A stretch of DNA of 64,000 nucleotides from VRUE01 sp963704515 (GCA_963704515.1 OY969913.1:2783204-2847203); one strand, 5' to 3'. Numbered from the stretch's first letter, positions 6,922-15,622 are shown. Notes: generated by a model from the sequence alone, not told the origin. Numbers and translations: made by a program.

Positions 6922-9624
6922 TCAGCGCCAGGTCTTGGGCCAGGGGCGGGGTGGGGTTGCGGGGGCGATGCGGATGCGGGCGTCTACGGCTGTGGCGCCG
7001 GCTGGGGAGGCTATGACGGGGTTGAGGTCCAGCTCGGCGATCTCGGCGTGGGCGTCGACCATCGCGCTGACGCGGAGCAGGAGGTCTTCGAGCGCGGCGA
7101 GGTCGACCGGTGGGCTGCCGCGGTAGCCGGTGAGCAGCGGGAAGGTGGCGAGCGAGCGGATCGTCTCCGCCGCCTCGGCGCGGTCGATCGGGCAGACGCG
7201 GACGCCGACGTCGCCGAGCAGCTCGGCCTGGGTGCCGCCCGCGCCGCAGGCGAGCACCGGGCCGAAGACCGGGTCGCCGACCACTCCGACGAGCAGCTCG
7301 GCGCCGGCGCCGGCCATCTGCTGGACGAGAAAGGCGCCGCGGGTGGCGCCGGCGGCGCCCAGGCGCTCGTCCATCGCCCGGGCCTCCTCCCCCACCTGCT
7401 CGGCGCCCGCGAGGCCCACGCGGACGGCGCCCAGCTCGGTCTTGTGGACGATCCCCTCGCCCTGCGCCTTGAGCGCGACGGCGCCGCCAAGCTCCTCGGC
7501 GGCGCGGGCCGCGGCCTCGGCGTCCTCGACCAGGCGCCAGGCGGGCATCGCGATCCCGTAGCAGCCGAGCAGATCGGCGATCTCCTCCTGGCCGAGCCAC
7601 TCGCGCTCGTCCGCGAGCGCCTCGGCTAGCAGGCCCGCCGCCTCGTCGGGGCGAGCGCCCGGAATCTCGGGCGGCTCTTCCTCGGGGCGCCCGCGCCACT
7701 CGACGTGGCGCATGACCCGGCCAAGGGCGCGGGCGGCGTCCTCCGGATAGAGGTAGACCGGCGCCGCCTCGGTAGCCGCCATCGCGGCGCGGTCGCGTCC
7801 CGACATGAAGACGGCGAGGACGGGGATCTCGCGGGGCAGCTCGGCCAGGGCGTCGCGCACCGCGTCGGCCACGTCCTCGGCGCGGGTCAGCAGCGGGCGG
7901 ATGAAGATCACGATCAGCGCGTCGATCCCCTCCCAGGCCGCGAACGTCCCGATCCCTCGCCGGTACTGCTCGGCCGTCGCCGTGGCGATCATGTCGACCG
8001 GGTTGCCCAGCCCCGCCTCCGGGGCGAGGAACGCGGCGAGCTCCTCGCGCACCTGCGGCGGCGGCTCCGGCACCTGCAGTCCGGCCGCCTCGCAGGCGTC
8101 GGCGCACATGATCCCCGGGCCGCCCGCGTTGGTGAGGATGCCGACCCGGCCTCCCGCCGGCAGCGGCTGGCCGGCGAGCAGCGAGGAGACGTCGAGCAGC
8201 TCGGAGAGGGTCTCGGTGCGGATCACGCCTGCCTGCTCGAAGAGCGCGTCGACGGTGACGTCGGAGGCGGAGAGCAGCGCGCCGGTGTGCGAGCCGGTGG
8301 CGCGGCCGCCGGACACTGAGCGGCCGCTCTTGACGACGACGATCGGCTTGCGGCGGCCGATGCGGCGCGCGAGCCGCGAGAAGCGGCGCGGGTCGCTGAA
8401 GGACTCGATGTAGAGCAGGGCGACGCCGGTCGCCGGGTCGCTCTCCCAGTACTCGAGGAAGTCATTAGCGGTGATGTCGGCCCGGTTGCCGATCGAGGCG
8501 AAGGAGGAGACGCCGAGGCCACGGTCGGCGGCGAGGTCGATCAGGGCGAGGCCGAGGGCGCCGCTCTGGGTTACGAAGCCGACGTTGCCGGGCGGCGGCG
8601 TGTCCGGGGCGAAGGTGGTGTTGAGCGTGACCGAGCCGGGCGCGGCGGTGAGCACGCCGAGGCAGTTGGGCCCGACCAGGCGCATCCCGGCTGTGCGGCA
8701 AATCTCGACCAATTCGCGTTCGCGCTTGGCGCCCTCCGCGCCGACCTCGGCGAAGCCCGCGGAGAGGACGACCAGGGCCGGGACCTCACGCGCGGCGCAT
8801 TCGCGGGCGGCGGCGGTCACCGCTTCGGCTGGGACGGCGATCACCGCCAGGTCGACCTCGCCCGGGATCGCCTCGACCGTCGAGTAGGCGCGCACCGACT
8901 GGACGACGTCGGTGGCCGGGTTGACCGGGTAGACGACGCCGCCGAACTCGGACTGCAGCAGGTTGTGGAAGACCTCGCCACCGACCGTGCCGCGGTGGCG
9001 GGAGGCGCCGATCACGGCGACGGCGCTGGGCTCGAGGAAGTGGCGGACGGCGGCCTGGGCGGCGAGCCGGTCGCGCTCCTCGAAGCGGGTCACGGCGTCG
9101 CCGGAGAAGGAGGTCGGCAGCTGCACCTCGATCGCGCCGGGGATCGAGGCGATCTCAACCGGGAAGCCGCTCTCGCGGAAGACCTCGACCATGCGGTGGT
9201 TCTGGGGCATCACCTCGGCGACGAAGAGCGAGACGCCGTTCTCCCCGGCCACCTCGGCCAGGTGGGCGAGCAGGATCGTCCCCAGCCCCTGTCCCTGCAT
9301 CTCGTCGACGATCGCGAAGGCGACCTCGGCGCGGCCGGGCGCGCCGCGCACGTAGACGCCGTGGCCGACGAGGCCCTCGTCGCCGCCACGGGTCGCGACC
9401 AGGCCATAGCGGCCCTCGCAGTCGACTTCCGCCATCTCGCGGGCGGCCTCCTCGAGGTTGGGCGCGCCGGAGAAGAAGCGAAACATGCGCGAGTCGTCGC
9501 CGAGGCGAGTGAAGAGGTCGAGCAGCGCCGCGTCGTCGGCCGGCCGGACCGGGCGCAGGTGGACCGTCGATCCGTCGTGGAGGACGACATCGGCTTCGCG
9601 GTAGGCCGGGTACTCGACGCCCAC
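6922..9624 (-). CDS. GNAT acetyltransferase fused to ADP-forming acyl-CoA synthetase (PatZ/Pka-like)
   Basis: A 900-residue fusion. Residues about 1-165 are a GNAT domain with the acetyl-CoA loop QGQGLGTILLAHLAE. About 195-290 is a CoA-binding Rossmann domain (AVAVIGASRHRGTVGGEVF). About 340-650 are succinyl-CoA-ligase-like domains containing the catalytic-His context GSHTGALLSAS. About 675-895 is an ATP-grasp domain (GCYGIAMPAWRLV and VGVVGDPVFGPVLACGAGG). The Pat-type proteins known to acetylate the active-site lysine of acetyl-CoA synthetase have GNAT at the C-terminus in enterobacteria. N-terminal placement, as here, is also found among actinobacterial relatives. It stands 31 bp from a divergent HDAC-family deacetylase, a likely acetylation/deacetylation pair; an Acs target is encoded at 46654-48630. 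Whether the synthetase half is active is unknown. Confidence 0.88.
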   Translation of the reverse strand: MGVEYPAYREADVVLHDGSTVHLRPVRPADDAALLDLFTRLGDDSRMFRFFSGAPNLEEAAREMAEVDCEGRYGLVATRGGDEGLVGHGVYVRGAPGRAEVAFAIVDEMQGQGLGTILLAHLAEVAGENGVSLFVAEVMPQNHRMVEVFRESGFPVEIASIPGAIEVQLPTSFSGDAVTRFEERDRLAAQAAVRHFLEPSAVAVIGASRHRGTVGGEVFHNLLQSEFGGVVYPVNPATDVVQSVRAYSTVEAIPGEVDLAVIAVPAEAVTAAARECAAREVPALVVLSAGFAEVGAEGAKRERELVEICRTAGMRLVGPNCLGVLTAAPGSVTLNTTFAPDTPPPGNVGFVTQSGALGLALIDLAADRGLGVSSFASIGNRADITANDFLEYWESDPATGVALLYIESFSDPRRFSRLARRIGRRKPIVVVKSGRSVSGGRATGSHTGALLSASDVTVDALFEQAGVIRTETLSELLDVSSLLAGQPLPAGGRVGILTNAGGPGIMCADACEAAGLQVPEPPPQVREELAAFLAPEAGLGNPVDMIATATAEQYRRGIGTFAAWEGIDALIVIFIRPLLTRAEDVADAVRDALAELPREIPVLAVFMSGRDRAAMAATEAAPVYLYPEDAARALGRVMRHVEWRGRPEEEPPEIPGARPDEAAGLLAEALADEREWLGQEEIADLLGCYGIAMPAWRLVEDAEAAARAAEELGGAVALKAQGEGIVHKTELGAVRVGLAGAEQVGEEARAMDERLGAAGATRGAFLVQQMAGAGAELLVGVVGDPVFGPVLACGAGGTQAELLGDVGVRVCPIDRAEAAETIRSLATFPLLTGYRGSPPVDLAALEDLLLRVSAMVDAHAEIAELDLNPVIASPAGATAVDARIRIAPATPPRPWPKTWR

Positions 9625-9655
9625 GCCCCGATCGTACGCGGATACAGTCGGCGCG

Positions 9656-10669
9656 GTGCTCTACTTCCGTCACCCGGCCTGCCTCGCCCACGACCCGGCG
9701 CTGGTGATGCCGGGCCACCCCGAACGGCCGGAGCGGCTGATCGCGGTGGAGCGGGCGCTGGAGGCGCGCGAGTGGCTGGGCTGCGAGGTGCGCGAGCCGG
9801 CGGCAGCGAGCGAGGCTGAGCTGGAGCTGGCGCACAGCGCCGAGCACGTCGCCTCGATCAAGGCGTTCTGCGCGGCGGGCGGCGGGGCGATCGACGCCGA
9901 CACCTACGCGGTCGAGGCTTCCTGGGAGGCCGCGCGGCGGGCGGCGGGCGGCGCCTGCGCAATGGTCCGGGCGCTGCTCGGCGGCGAGGACACGGTCGGC
10001 TTCTGCGGCACGCGGCCGGCCGGCCATCACGCCGAACGCGAGCGGGCGATGGGCTTCTGCCTCTTCGACAACCTCGCCGTGGCGGCCGAGCTGGCGGTCC
10101 GCGAGCTGGGGGTCGAGCGGGTGCTGGTCGTCGACTGGGACGTCCACCATGGCAACGGCACCGCCGAGATCTTCCGCCGCCGCGACGACGTGCTCGTCGC
10201 CAACATCCACCAGGAGGGGATCTTCCCCGGGACCGGGGCGCTAGCGGACGTCGGCTCGGGGGCGGGCGAGGGCTTCACGATCAACCTGCCGGTGCCGGCC
10301 GGCTCCGATGAGGATGTCTGGCTCTCGCTGCTGGAGCACATCGTGCTGGCGGCGGGGCGCGAGTTCGAGCCGCGGCTGATCCTCGTCTCGGCCGGGTTCG
10401 ACGCGCACCGTGCCGACCCGCTGGCCGGCTGCCGCCTGGAGACGGGCTCCTTCGCGGCGATGGCCTGTCACGTGCGCGACCTGGCGGCGGAGCTTGGGGC
10501 GCCGCTCGGGGCCGTGCTCGAGGGGGGGTACGACGTCGGCGCGCTTGCGGAGAGCGTCGTGGCGACGCTGGGCGCGCTCGGCGGCGAGGGCGAGGCGGTC
10601 TCGGCGGCACCCGACCCGCTCTTCACCTCGCGGGCGGCGGCCCAGATCGGCCACTACTGGCAGCTATGA
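9656..10669 (+). CDS. Histone-deacetylase-family protein (AcuC/HDAC-like deacetylase)
   Basis: A 337-residue class II HDAC-like zinc amidohydrolase from the GTG at 9656. Catalytic landmarks are PGHPERPERL at the N-terminus, RPAGHHAERERAMGFCLFDN with the His pair, and VVDWDVHHGNGTAEIF with Asp and His zinc ligands. SAGFDAHRADPLAG supplies the second Asp ligand and VLEGGYD the final Gly-Gly-Tyr. Likely substrates are acetyl-lysine proteins, or acetylpolyamines as for some bacterial relatives. A TACAGT -10 box ends 7 nt before the GTG, so the mRNA is probably leaderless. The divergent neighbour is a Pat-like acetyltransferase fusion, which suggests reversible protein acetylation. The stop overlaps convergent egtD by 6 nt. 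Confidence 0.93.
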   Translation: MLYFRHPACLAHDPALVMPGHPERPERLIAVERALEAREWLGCEVREPAAASEAELELAHSAEHVASIKAFCAAGGGAIDADTYAVEASWEAARRAAGGACAMVRALLGGEDTVGFCGTRPAGHHAERERAMGFCLFDNLAVAAELAVRELGVERVLVVDWDVHHGNGTAEIFRRRDDVLVANIHQEGIFPGTGALADVGSGAGEGFTINLPVPAGSDEDVWLSLLEHIVLAAGREFEPRLILVSAGFDAHRADPLAGCRLETGSFAAMACHVRDLAAELGAPLGAVLEGGYDVGALAESVVATLGALGGEGEAVSAAPDPLFTSRAAAQIGHYWQL

Positions 10670-11635
10670 GCGACGGGCGAGGCTGAGCGCGTAGTCGCCG
10701 GCGAGGTCGGTGAACCAGCCGCCCAGCGTCATTCCCGCTTCCGCGTAGACGGCCTCGAGGCGCTCGCGGGTGAACTTGGCGGAGATCTCGGTGCGCATCT
10801 CCTCGCCGACGGAGAAGCTGACGGTCAGGTCGAGCCCGTCGAGGCGCACGGTCTGCCCGGCGAGCGAGCGCAGGCGGATGTCCATGCGCGCCTCCTCGGC
10901 GTCGTAGCGGGCGACGTGCTCGAAGGCGTCAAGGTCGAAGTCGGCGCCCAGCTCGCGGTTGAGCACCTCGAGCACATTCTTGTTGAACTCGGCGGTGACG
11001 CCCGCGGCGTCGTCGTAGGCGGCCTCGAGGCGGTCCGTCTCCTTGACCAGGTCGGTGCCGAGCAGGAGCCTGTCCTCGGGACCCATCAGCGCGGCGAGAC
11101 GGGCGAGGAAATCACGGCGGTCGCTCGGGTAGAGGTTGCCGATCGTCCCGCCGAGGAAGGCGAGCAGGCGGCCGCCCTCGCCGTCGGGGATGCGCTCCAG
11201 GTGGTGCTCGAAGTCGCAGACCAGGCCGCGCACGGCGAGGCCGGGGTACTCCTCGACCAGCAATTCGGCGGTCTCGTGCGTGATCTCCTCGGAGATGTCG
11301 ACCGGCACGTAGGTGCGCAGGCAGCCGGCGTCGCGCATCGCGCTGAGCAGGTGACGGGTCTTCGAGGCCGATCCGGAGCCGAGCTCGACCAGGGTGTTGG
11401 GGGCGCCGGCCGCGGCGACGATCTCGGCGGAGCGGCCGGCAAGGATCGAGCGCTCGGCGCGGGTCGGGTAGTACTCCTCGAGCTCGGTGATGCGCTCGAA
11501 GAGCTGCGAGCCGCGCTCGTCGTAGAAGTACTTCGGCGCCAGCTCCTTGGGCTCGGCGAGCAACCCGGCGCGCACGTCGGCGGCCATGTTCAGCGCCGTG
11601 TCAGCGTCGAGGTGGACCTCGATCGCGATCGTCAT
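10664..11635 (-). CDS. egtD: L-histidine N(alpha)-methyltransferase EgtD (ergothioneine synthesis)
   Basis: A 323-residue SAM-dependent methyltransferase that trimethylates histidine to hercynine, the first step of ergothioneine synthesis. Seen are the family N-terminus PKYFYDERGSQLFERITELEEYYPTR, the SAM site LVELGSGSASKTRHLL, FLGGTIGNLYPSDRRDFL, and YDDAAGVTAEFNKNVL. It overlaps the upstream egtB by 4 nt and must be translated from the same transcript. egtA, egtC and egtE homologues are not in the window. A two-gene egtBD arrangement is common and sufficient if gamma-glutamylcysteine or cysteine is the sulfur donor and a general lyase finishes the pathway. Confidence 0.96.
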   Translation of the reverse strand: MTIAIEVHLDADTALNMAADVRAGLLAEPKELAPKYFYDERGSQLFERITELEEYYPTRAERSILAGRSAEIVAAAGAPNTLVELGSGSASKTRHLLSAMRDAGCLRTYVPVDISEEITHETAELLVEEYPGLAVRGLVCDFEHHLERIPDGEGGRLLAFLGGTIGNLYPSDRRDFLARLAALMGPEDRLLLGTDLVKETDRLEAAYDDAAGVTAEFNKNVLEVLNRELGADFDLDAFEHVARYDAEEARMDIRLRSLAGQTVRLDGLDLTVSFSVGEEMRTEISAKFTRERLEAVYAEAGMTLGGWFTDLAGDYALSLARRS

Positions 11636-12744
11636 GCGTCCGCGTCCCTGGCGAGGCGGATACCGGCGAAGATCTGGCGCCGCTCGGGCAGGTCCCAGTT
11701 GCGGAAGCTGGGCCGGGCGACGTTGGGGTGGGTCGCCCAGGAGGCGCCGCGGAGGACCTTGTAGGTGTTACCGAAGAAGACCTGCGAATACTCCGGGTAG
11801 GGGAAGGCCTCGAAGCCGGGGTGGGCGAGGAAGTCGGAGCTGGTCCACTCCCAGGCCTGGCCGACGCCGTCGAGCTGCGGGCGGGCCGCCTCCCACTCGT
11901 GCTCGGTCGGCAGGCGCTTGCCGGCCCAGCGGGCGAAGGCGTCGGCCTCGTGCCAGGAGACATGGATGACGGGCGCGGCGGGATTGACCGGATCGCGGCG
12001 TCCTCTGGCCGTGTGAACCCAGGTATCGCCGTCGCGCTCCCAGTAAAGCGGCGGCTCGGCCCCGGTGTCTTCGACGAACTCGATGTAGGCGTCGTTGCTC
12101 ACGAGGAAGCGGTCGATCTCAAAGGCCGATAGCTCGACCGCGTGCCGAGGCCTCTCGTTGTCGTAGACGAAGCCTCCGGTGGACGCCCCGATCTCATAGG
12201 TACCTGCCTCGACACGGACGGGCTCCGGGGCGCGGGGACGCCCCGCGTCCCGGAGCCCCCCGCCCGCCTCAGACTCGTAGCCGTCGACCATCTGCATCAG
12301 CTGCAGCATCGTCTCGTTGTGCTGCTGCTCGTGAGCGATCAGCATCTCGTAGACGAAGCCGTCGCGCAGCAGGGGGTCGGCGGCGTCGGGGCCGATCTCG
12401 ACCTCGTCGAGGACCTCAAGCGCGCGCTCGCGCACGTCGGCGAGGTAGGAGCGCAGCTCGGCGTCGCGCAGGATCGGCAGCTCGCCGCGGGTCTTGCGCG
12501 GGTTCTCGATCGCGTCGTAGAGGCGGCCGAGCTCGCCGTGCAGCGGCTCGCGCTCGCCGATCGTCTGCACCAGCCAGAGCTCCTCGAAGTTGGCGATGTG
12601 GCCGAGGTCCCAGGCGAGCGGACTGAGCAGCGGCGAGTAGACGCGGTTGAGCTGCTCGTCGTCGAGCGGCTCGATCAGCTCCAACGTGCGGAGCCTCGCC
12701 TCGGCGAGACGTTCCCCGATCGCGCCCTTGGAGCTTTGCGTCAC
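11632..12744 (-). CDS. egtB: Ergothioneine sulfoxide synthase EgtB
   Basis: A 370-residue non-heme iron enzyme that joins hercynine to a thiol. Residues about 10-150 form a DinB-like domain with the iron-binding His context SPLLSPLAWDLGHIANFEELWL and AHEQQHNETMLQLMQMV (HxxxE/HxH-like ligands). Residues about 170-370 are a formylglycine-generating-type FGE-sulfatase domain ending VLRGASWATHPNVARPSFRNW. The frame is open to a TTG at 12762, but a TAGGGT -10 box (12764-12769) is only 1 nt before it. The GTG at 12744 is therefore the more likely start, with a leader of about 12 nt. It forms an overlapping pair with egtD. Confidence 0.93.
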   Translation of the reverse strand: MTQSSKGAIGERLAEARLRTLELIEPLDDEQLNRVYSPLLSPLAWDLGHIANFEELWLVQTIGEREPLHGELGRLYDAIENPRKTRGELPILRDAELRSYLADVRERALEVLDEVEIGPDAADPLLRDGFVYEMLIAHEQQHNETMLQLMQMVDGYESEAGGGLRDAGRPRAPEPVRVEAGTYEIGASTGGFVYDNERPRHAVELSAFEIDRFLVSNDAYIEFVEDTGAEPPLYWERDGDTWVHTARGRRDPVNPAAPVIHVSWHEADAFARWAGKRLPTEHEWEAARPQLDGVGQAWEWTSSDFLAHPGFEAFPYPEYSQVFFGNTYKVLRGASWATHPNVARPSFRNWDLPERRQIFAGIRLARDADA

Positions 12745-12817
12745 CTCGGTGGCGATGGCCAAGACCCTAGCGAGGTCCGATTACCGGGATGTGAACGGGC
12801 CGGTAGGGTGCGCGGCC

Positions 12818-13585
12818 GTGGACGTTGCGGGCAAGAGCGCGCTGGTGGCCGGCGGGGCGTCGGGGCTCGGCGAGGCGACGGCGCGGATGCTGGTCGCGGG
12901 CGGCGCGGCGGTGACGATCGCGGACCTCAACGCCGAGAAGGGCGCGGCGCTGGCGGAGGAGCTGGGGCCGAGCGCCGATTTCGTCGAGGCCGACGTGACC
13001 GACGAGGCGTCGATGTCCGCCGCGGTCGAGCGGGCGGCGACGCATGACGACGGGCTGCGGATCTCCGTCTGCTGCGCCGGGATCGGCTGGGCCGAGCGGG
13101 TCGCCCACAAGGGCGGGCCGCACAACCTCGAATTCTTCTCCAACGTGGTCAAGGTCAACTTGATCGGGACCTTCAACGTGCTGCGGCTCGCCGCGGCGGC
13201 GATGAGCGAGAACGAGCCGGATGGCGAAGGCGAGCGCGGGGTTTGCGTCAACACCGCCTCGATCGCCGCCTATGACGGGCAGATCGGCCAGGCCGCCTAT
13301 GCGGCCTCGAAGGGCGGCATCGTCGGGCTGACGCTGCCGGCGGCTCGCGACATGGCCGGGCGCGGCGTGCGCGTGGTGACTGTCGCTCCGGGCCTGTTCG
13401 ACACGCCGCTACTCGCGGCGCTGCCCGAGGAGGCGCGCGAGGCGCTCGGCGCCGGCATCCCCTTCCCCTCGCGGCTGGGCCGCCCCGAGGAGTACGCCCG
13501 CCTCGTCGGTCAGATCGTCGCCAACCCAATGCTCAACGGCGAGGTCATCCGCCTCGACGGCGCGCTGCGGATGCCGCCGAAGTAG
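12818..13585 (+). CDS. Short-chain dehydrogenase/reductase (HSD10/FabG-like)
   Basis: A 255-residue SDR from the GTG at 12818. A TAGGGT -10 box ends 8 nt upstream, so a leaderless start is likely; the longer open frame from 12647 is not coding. NAD-binding GGASGLGEATARML, the acidic NAD-selecting residue in IADLNAEKG, the active-site region NTASIAAYDGQIGQAAYAASK (Tyr-x3-Lys) and a PGLFDTPLL segment are visible. Closest in pattern to 3-hydroxyacyl-CoA dehydrogenase type II (HSD17B10-like) proteins, suggesting beta-oxidation, but SDR substrates cannot be assigned from sequence alone. A bidirectional terminator hairpin follows at 13596. Confidence 0.88.
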   Translation: MDVAGKSALVAGGASGLGEATARMLVAGGAAVTIADLNAEKGAALAEELGPSADFVEADVTDEASMSAAVERAATHDDGLRISVCCAGIGWAERVAHKGGPHNLEFFSNVVKVNLIGTFNVLRLAAAAMSENEPDGEGERGVCVNTASIAAYDGQIGQAAYAASKGGIVGLTLPAARDMAGRGVRVVTVAPGLFDTPLLAALPEEAREALGAGIPFPSRLGRPEEYARLVGQIVANPMLNGEVIRLDGALRMPPK

Positions 13586-13595
13586 TCCGGCGAAT

Positions 13596-13638
13596 CAAAC
13601 GCCGATTTTCCACGCATGGGAGGGAAAATCGGCGTTTG
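13596..13638. terminator. Bidirectional stem-loop between convergent genes
   Basis: CAAACGCCGATTTTCC (13596-13611) pairs perfectly over 16 bp with GGAAAATCGGCGTTTG (13623-13638), with an 11-nt loop. It sits between the SDR stop (13585) and the convergent stop at 13642. There is no long T tract, but internal A/T runs flank the stem centre. I take it as the shared terminator. Confidence 0.7.
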
Positions 13639-13641
13639 GTG

Positions 13642-14604
13642 CTAATTGGTGCCTTCGGCCTCCGGGTCGTGCCAGACCTGCTTCAGCCACGGGGGGTGGA
13701 TGGTGAAACGGGCGGTCGTGGTCGCGGCGATCGGCTCGAGGGGGATCAGGTGGATGCGGTGGCGCGGCGTGAGCCGTTCGATGCGGGGGACGCCGTCGGC
13801 GTTGCCGGCGTGGCTGCCGCCGGAAACGAGCAGGACGTTGGTCTCCGGCCCCCAACCACCCCGGGGACGGGCGCCGATCGCTTCGGCGGCGTCCTCAAGG
13901 AGGCCGATGCCGGCGTCCGCGCCCCAGTTGGCGACGCCCTGGCTGTGGTTGTAGCCGTCGTGAGAAGAAGCCCGCTCATCGACCGATCCGTCGGAGCGGA
14001 CGCGGAACTGGACGGATTCCCAATCGTCGTGGTGATAGCCCATGGAGCCGACGATCGGAATGCTGCGCAGCGTCGCCGAGTCGGCGTAGTAGAGCCAGAA
14101 CTGGATATAGAGATTGCCCGCCCGATCGTCACTGCAGTTGTCGCCTTCGGCTTGGGAGCGCTCTGCCGCGCCCGGCCGGCAATCGACGACGCGGACGAAT
14201 GCGGTAACAGGCAACCCCGCGTCGGTGCGCCGCACGTAACCGTGTTCCGCCGCGTCCCCGCAAGCCGTGCTGCGGCAGCGCCTGAAGTCCACCGGCACCG
14301 CCCGCGAGCCCTGCTCGTAGAGGATCGACGGCACGTGCTCCCGCACTAGCTTGCCGATTTCGGTGCCGTAGGCAGCGATCAGCGCCGGCTCGTCCCCGCA
14401 ATGGTCCGCCAGCGCCGCCGCACAGAGAATCCGCGAAGCCACCGCCCGCGCGAGCCCCGTACCCGGAATTCGCACCCCGGCCGCGAGCAGCGCCCCGAGC
14501 GTCAGCGCAACAAGCGCCAGCAGCGCCACCCACTCCACCGCAGCCTGCCCAGTCTCGCTCCGCCACCTCACTCCTACCCAAGCCCCACCGACCCCCAACC
14601 TCAC
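13642..14604 (-). CDS. Putative surface protein with pilin-like N-terminal helix and Vps62-like domain
   Basis: A 320-residue protein of unknown function. Residues 15-45 (GQAAVEWVALLALVALTLGALLA) match the Q-A-A-V-E-W/Y class III signal-anchor pattern of Flp/TadE-type pseudopilins and minor surface proteins. The later segment NLYIQFWLYYADS ... YHHDDWESVQFRV ... SHDGYNHSQG resembles the 'QYWFFY ... HEGDWE' pattern of Vps62-related domains. Six cysteines in the first 170 residues suggest disulfides outside the cell. Glu codon use is mixed. It follows a family-B palindromic repeat (14613-14668) just upstream of its start. I am confident that it is a gene and unsure of the function. Confidence 0.7.
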   Translation of the reverse strand: MRLGVGGAWVGVRWRSETGQAAVEWVALLALVALTLGALLAAGVRIPGTGLARAVASRILCAAALADHCGDEPALIAAYGTEIGKLVREHVPSILYEQGSRAVPVDFRRCRSTACGDAAEHGYVRRTDAGLPVTAFVRVVDCRPGAAERSQAEGDNCSDDRAGNLYIQFWLYYADSATLRSIPIVGSMGYHHDDWESVQFRVRSDGSVDERASSHDGYNHSQGVANWGADAGIGLLEDAAEAIGARPRGGWGPETNVLLVSGGSHAGNADGVPRIERLTPRHRIHLIPLEPIAATTTARFTIHPPWLKQVWHDPEAEGTN

Positions 14605-14612
14605 CCCACCCC

Positions 14613-14668
14613 GGGGACGTGCCGCAAGTTAGCGGTCCGCGGTGGTACCTAAGTTGCGGCACGTCCCC
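14613..14668. repeat. Dispersed palindromic repeat, family B, copy 2
   Basis: Arms 14613-14632 and 14649-14668 match at 19 of 20 positions (GGGGACGTGCCGCAA core). The centre is in inverted orientation relative to copies 1 and 4. The last codons and the stop (14649-14651) of the DUF559 gene are part of this repeat. Confidence 0.9.
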
Positions 14669-15587
14669 GCTGGAGGAGGTGCCGGAGTTGGGCGGCGACC
14701 TTGGCCGGCTCGCGGGTCAGGCGACGATGGGTGAGGCGGATGACCGTGTAGCCGGCAGCCTGCATCTCGGCGTCGCGGTCCCGGTCTCGCTCGAAGGCGG
14801 CTCGGTGGGCGTGGAACTCGAAGCTGTCGGCCTCGACCATCACCTTCTGGTCGGGCCAGAAAGCGTCTACCTCGCGACCGAGAACGCTGACGTTGGTCTC
14901 CGGCATCGGGAGTCCGTATCTCTCGCAAAGACGGAGGACTCGATCCTCGAGAGGAGATTCGGTACGTGGCGGCCGAACATCGTCCATCAGACGACGAAGG
15001 GGTTTGAGCCCGCGGCGGCCGCGGCCTCGGGCATAGACCTCCTCCAGGGCACCCATCTCCAGAAGCCCAAGTCGATCCGCCTCCTCGAACGCTCGGGCGA
15101 GTGTTTGCTCGTCGCCAGCTTCAGCGACGTCGAGGAGAGTGCGCGCAACGGTCGTGACCGGTATTTGGTCGATGACGGTCTGCTCATCTCTATGCACACC
15201 GCATTCGTGAACGACGATGCCGTCTCGGGTCCGGCCACGGGGCGCAAGGATTTCCGGCGTGCTCCACCGAATCAGACCCCACAGCGCGGCCGCACTCCGG
15301 TGGCTGAGCAGCGCGCCATCACCACCGGCCAGCACGGCAGCGGACCACTCGCCTCGCTGATCTATCCGATCTCGGCCCAAGGCGTAGACACCACGATGTA
15401 CTCGATGTAGGCGCCCCGATTCAACCCGACGCCGTATCGAGCGAGGTCCCAACCCCAAGGCAAGGATCTGCCGATGACTCAACACCCCATGCTGCCGGCC
15501 GGCCAGTGCCGCCAATGCACGCTCGCGCCGCGCCAGCGCTCCTCGACGTGCCGCTTCATGACGACGTGCCGCAACCTGAGTACCCAT
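14649..15587 (-). CDS. AbiEi-type antitoxin N-terminal domain + DUF559 endonuclease-like protein, bracketed by repeats
   Basis: A 312-residue protein. Residues about 25-95 are an AbiEi-like winged helix (GRQHGVLSHRQILALGLGPRSIRRRVESGRLHRVHRGVYALG). Residues about 205-300 are a DUF559-type restriction-endonuclease-like fold with ESPLEDRVLRL, DAFWPDQKVMVEADSFEFH and DAEMQAAGYTVIRLTHRRL, consistent with a PD-(D/E)xK core. Such proteins are numerous in Solirubrobacterales and have no proven function. The start codon region (residues 1-10, MGTQVAARRH) is encoded by repeat copy 3 and the last five residues plus stop (GRAAT*) by repeat copy 2, so the gene is enclosed by the palindromic family. No conventional partner toxin is adjacent. 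No downstream ATG in the first 35 codons offers a safer start. Confidence 0.8.
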   Translation of the reverse strand: MGTQVAARRHEAARRGALARRERALAALAGRQHGVLSHRQILALGLGPRSIRRRVESGRLHRVHRGVYALGRDRIDQRGEWSAAVLAGGDGALLSHRSAAALWGLIRWSTPEILAPRGRTRDGIVVHECGVHRDEQTVIDQIPVTTVARTLLDVAEAGDEQTLARAFEEADRLGLLEMGALEEVYARGRGRRGLKPLRRLMDDVRPPRTESPLEDRVLRLCERYGLPMPETNVSVLGREVDAFWPDQKVMVEADSFEFHAHRAAFERDRDRDAEMQAAGYTVIRLTHRRLTREPAKVAAQLRHLLQRGRAAT

Positions 15588-15615
15588 ACGGTCCTCTAAG
15601 GGGCGGCACGTCCCC
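15563..15615. repeat. Dispersed palindromic repeat, family B, copy 3 (degenerate)
   Basis: GACGTGCCGCAACCTGAGTA (15563-15582) and the right arm GCGGCACGTCCCC (15603-15615) align with the family consensus, with several changes in the centre. A partial extra copy of the left arm, GACGTGCCGC, precedes it at 15544-15553. It holds the start codon of the DUF559 gene. Confidence 0.75.
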
Positions 15616-15622
15616 GTTCGCC

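Noticed and set aside
9656..10669. True eukaryote-like histone deacetylation
   Set aside because: Bacterial members of this family act on non-histone acetyl-lysines or acetylpolyamines; nothing here indicates histones.
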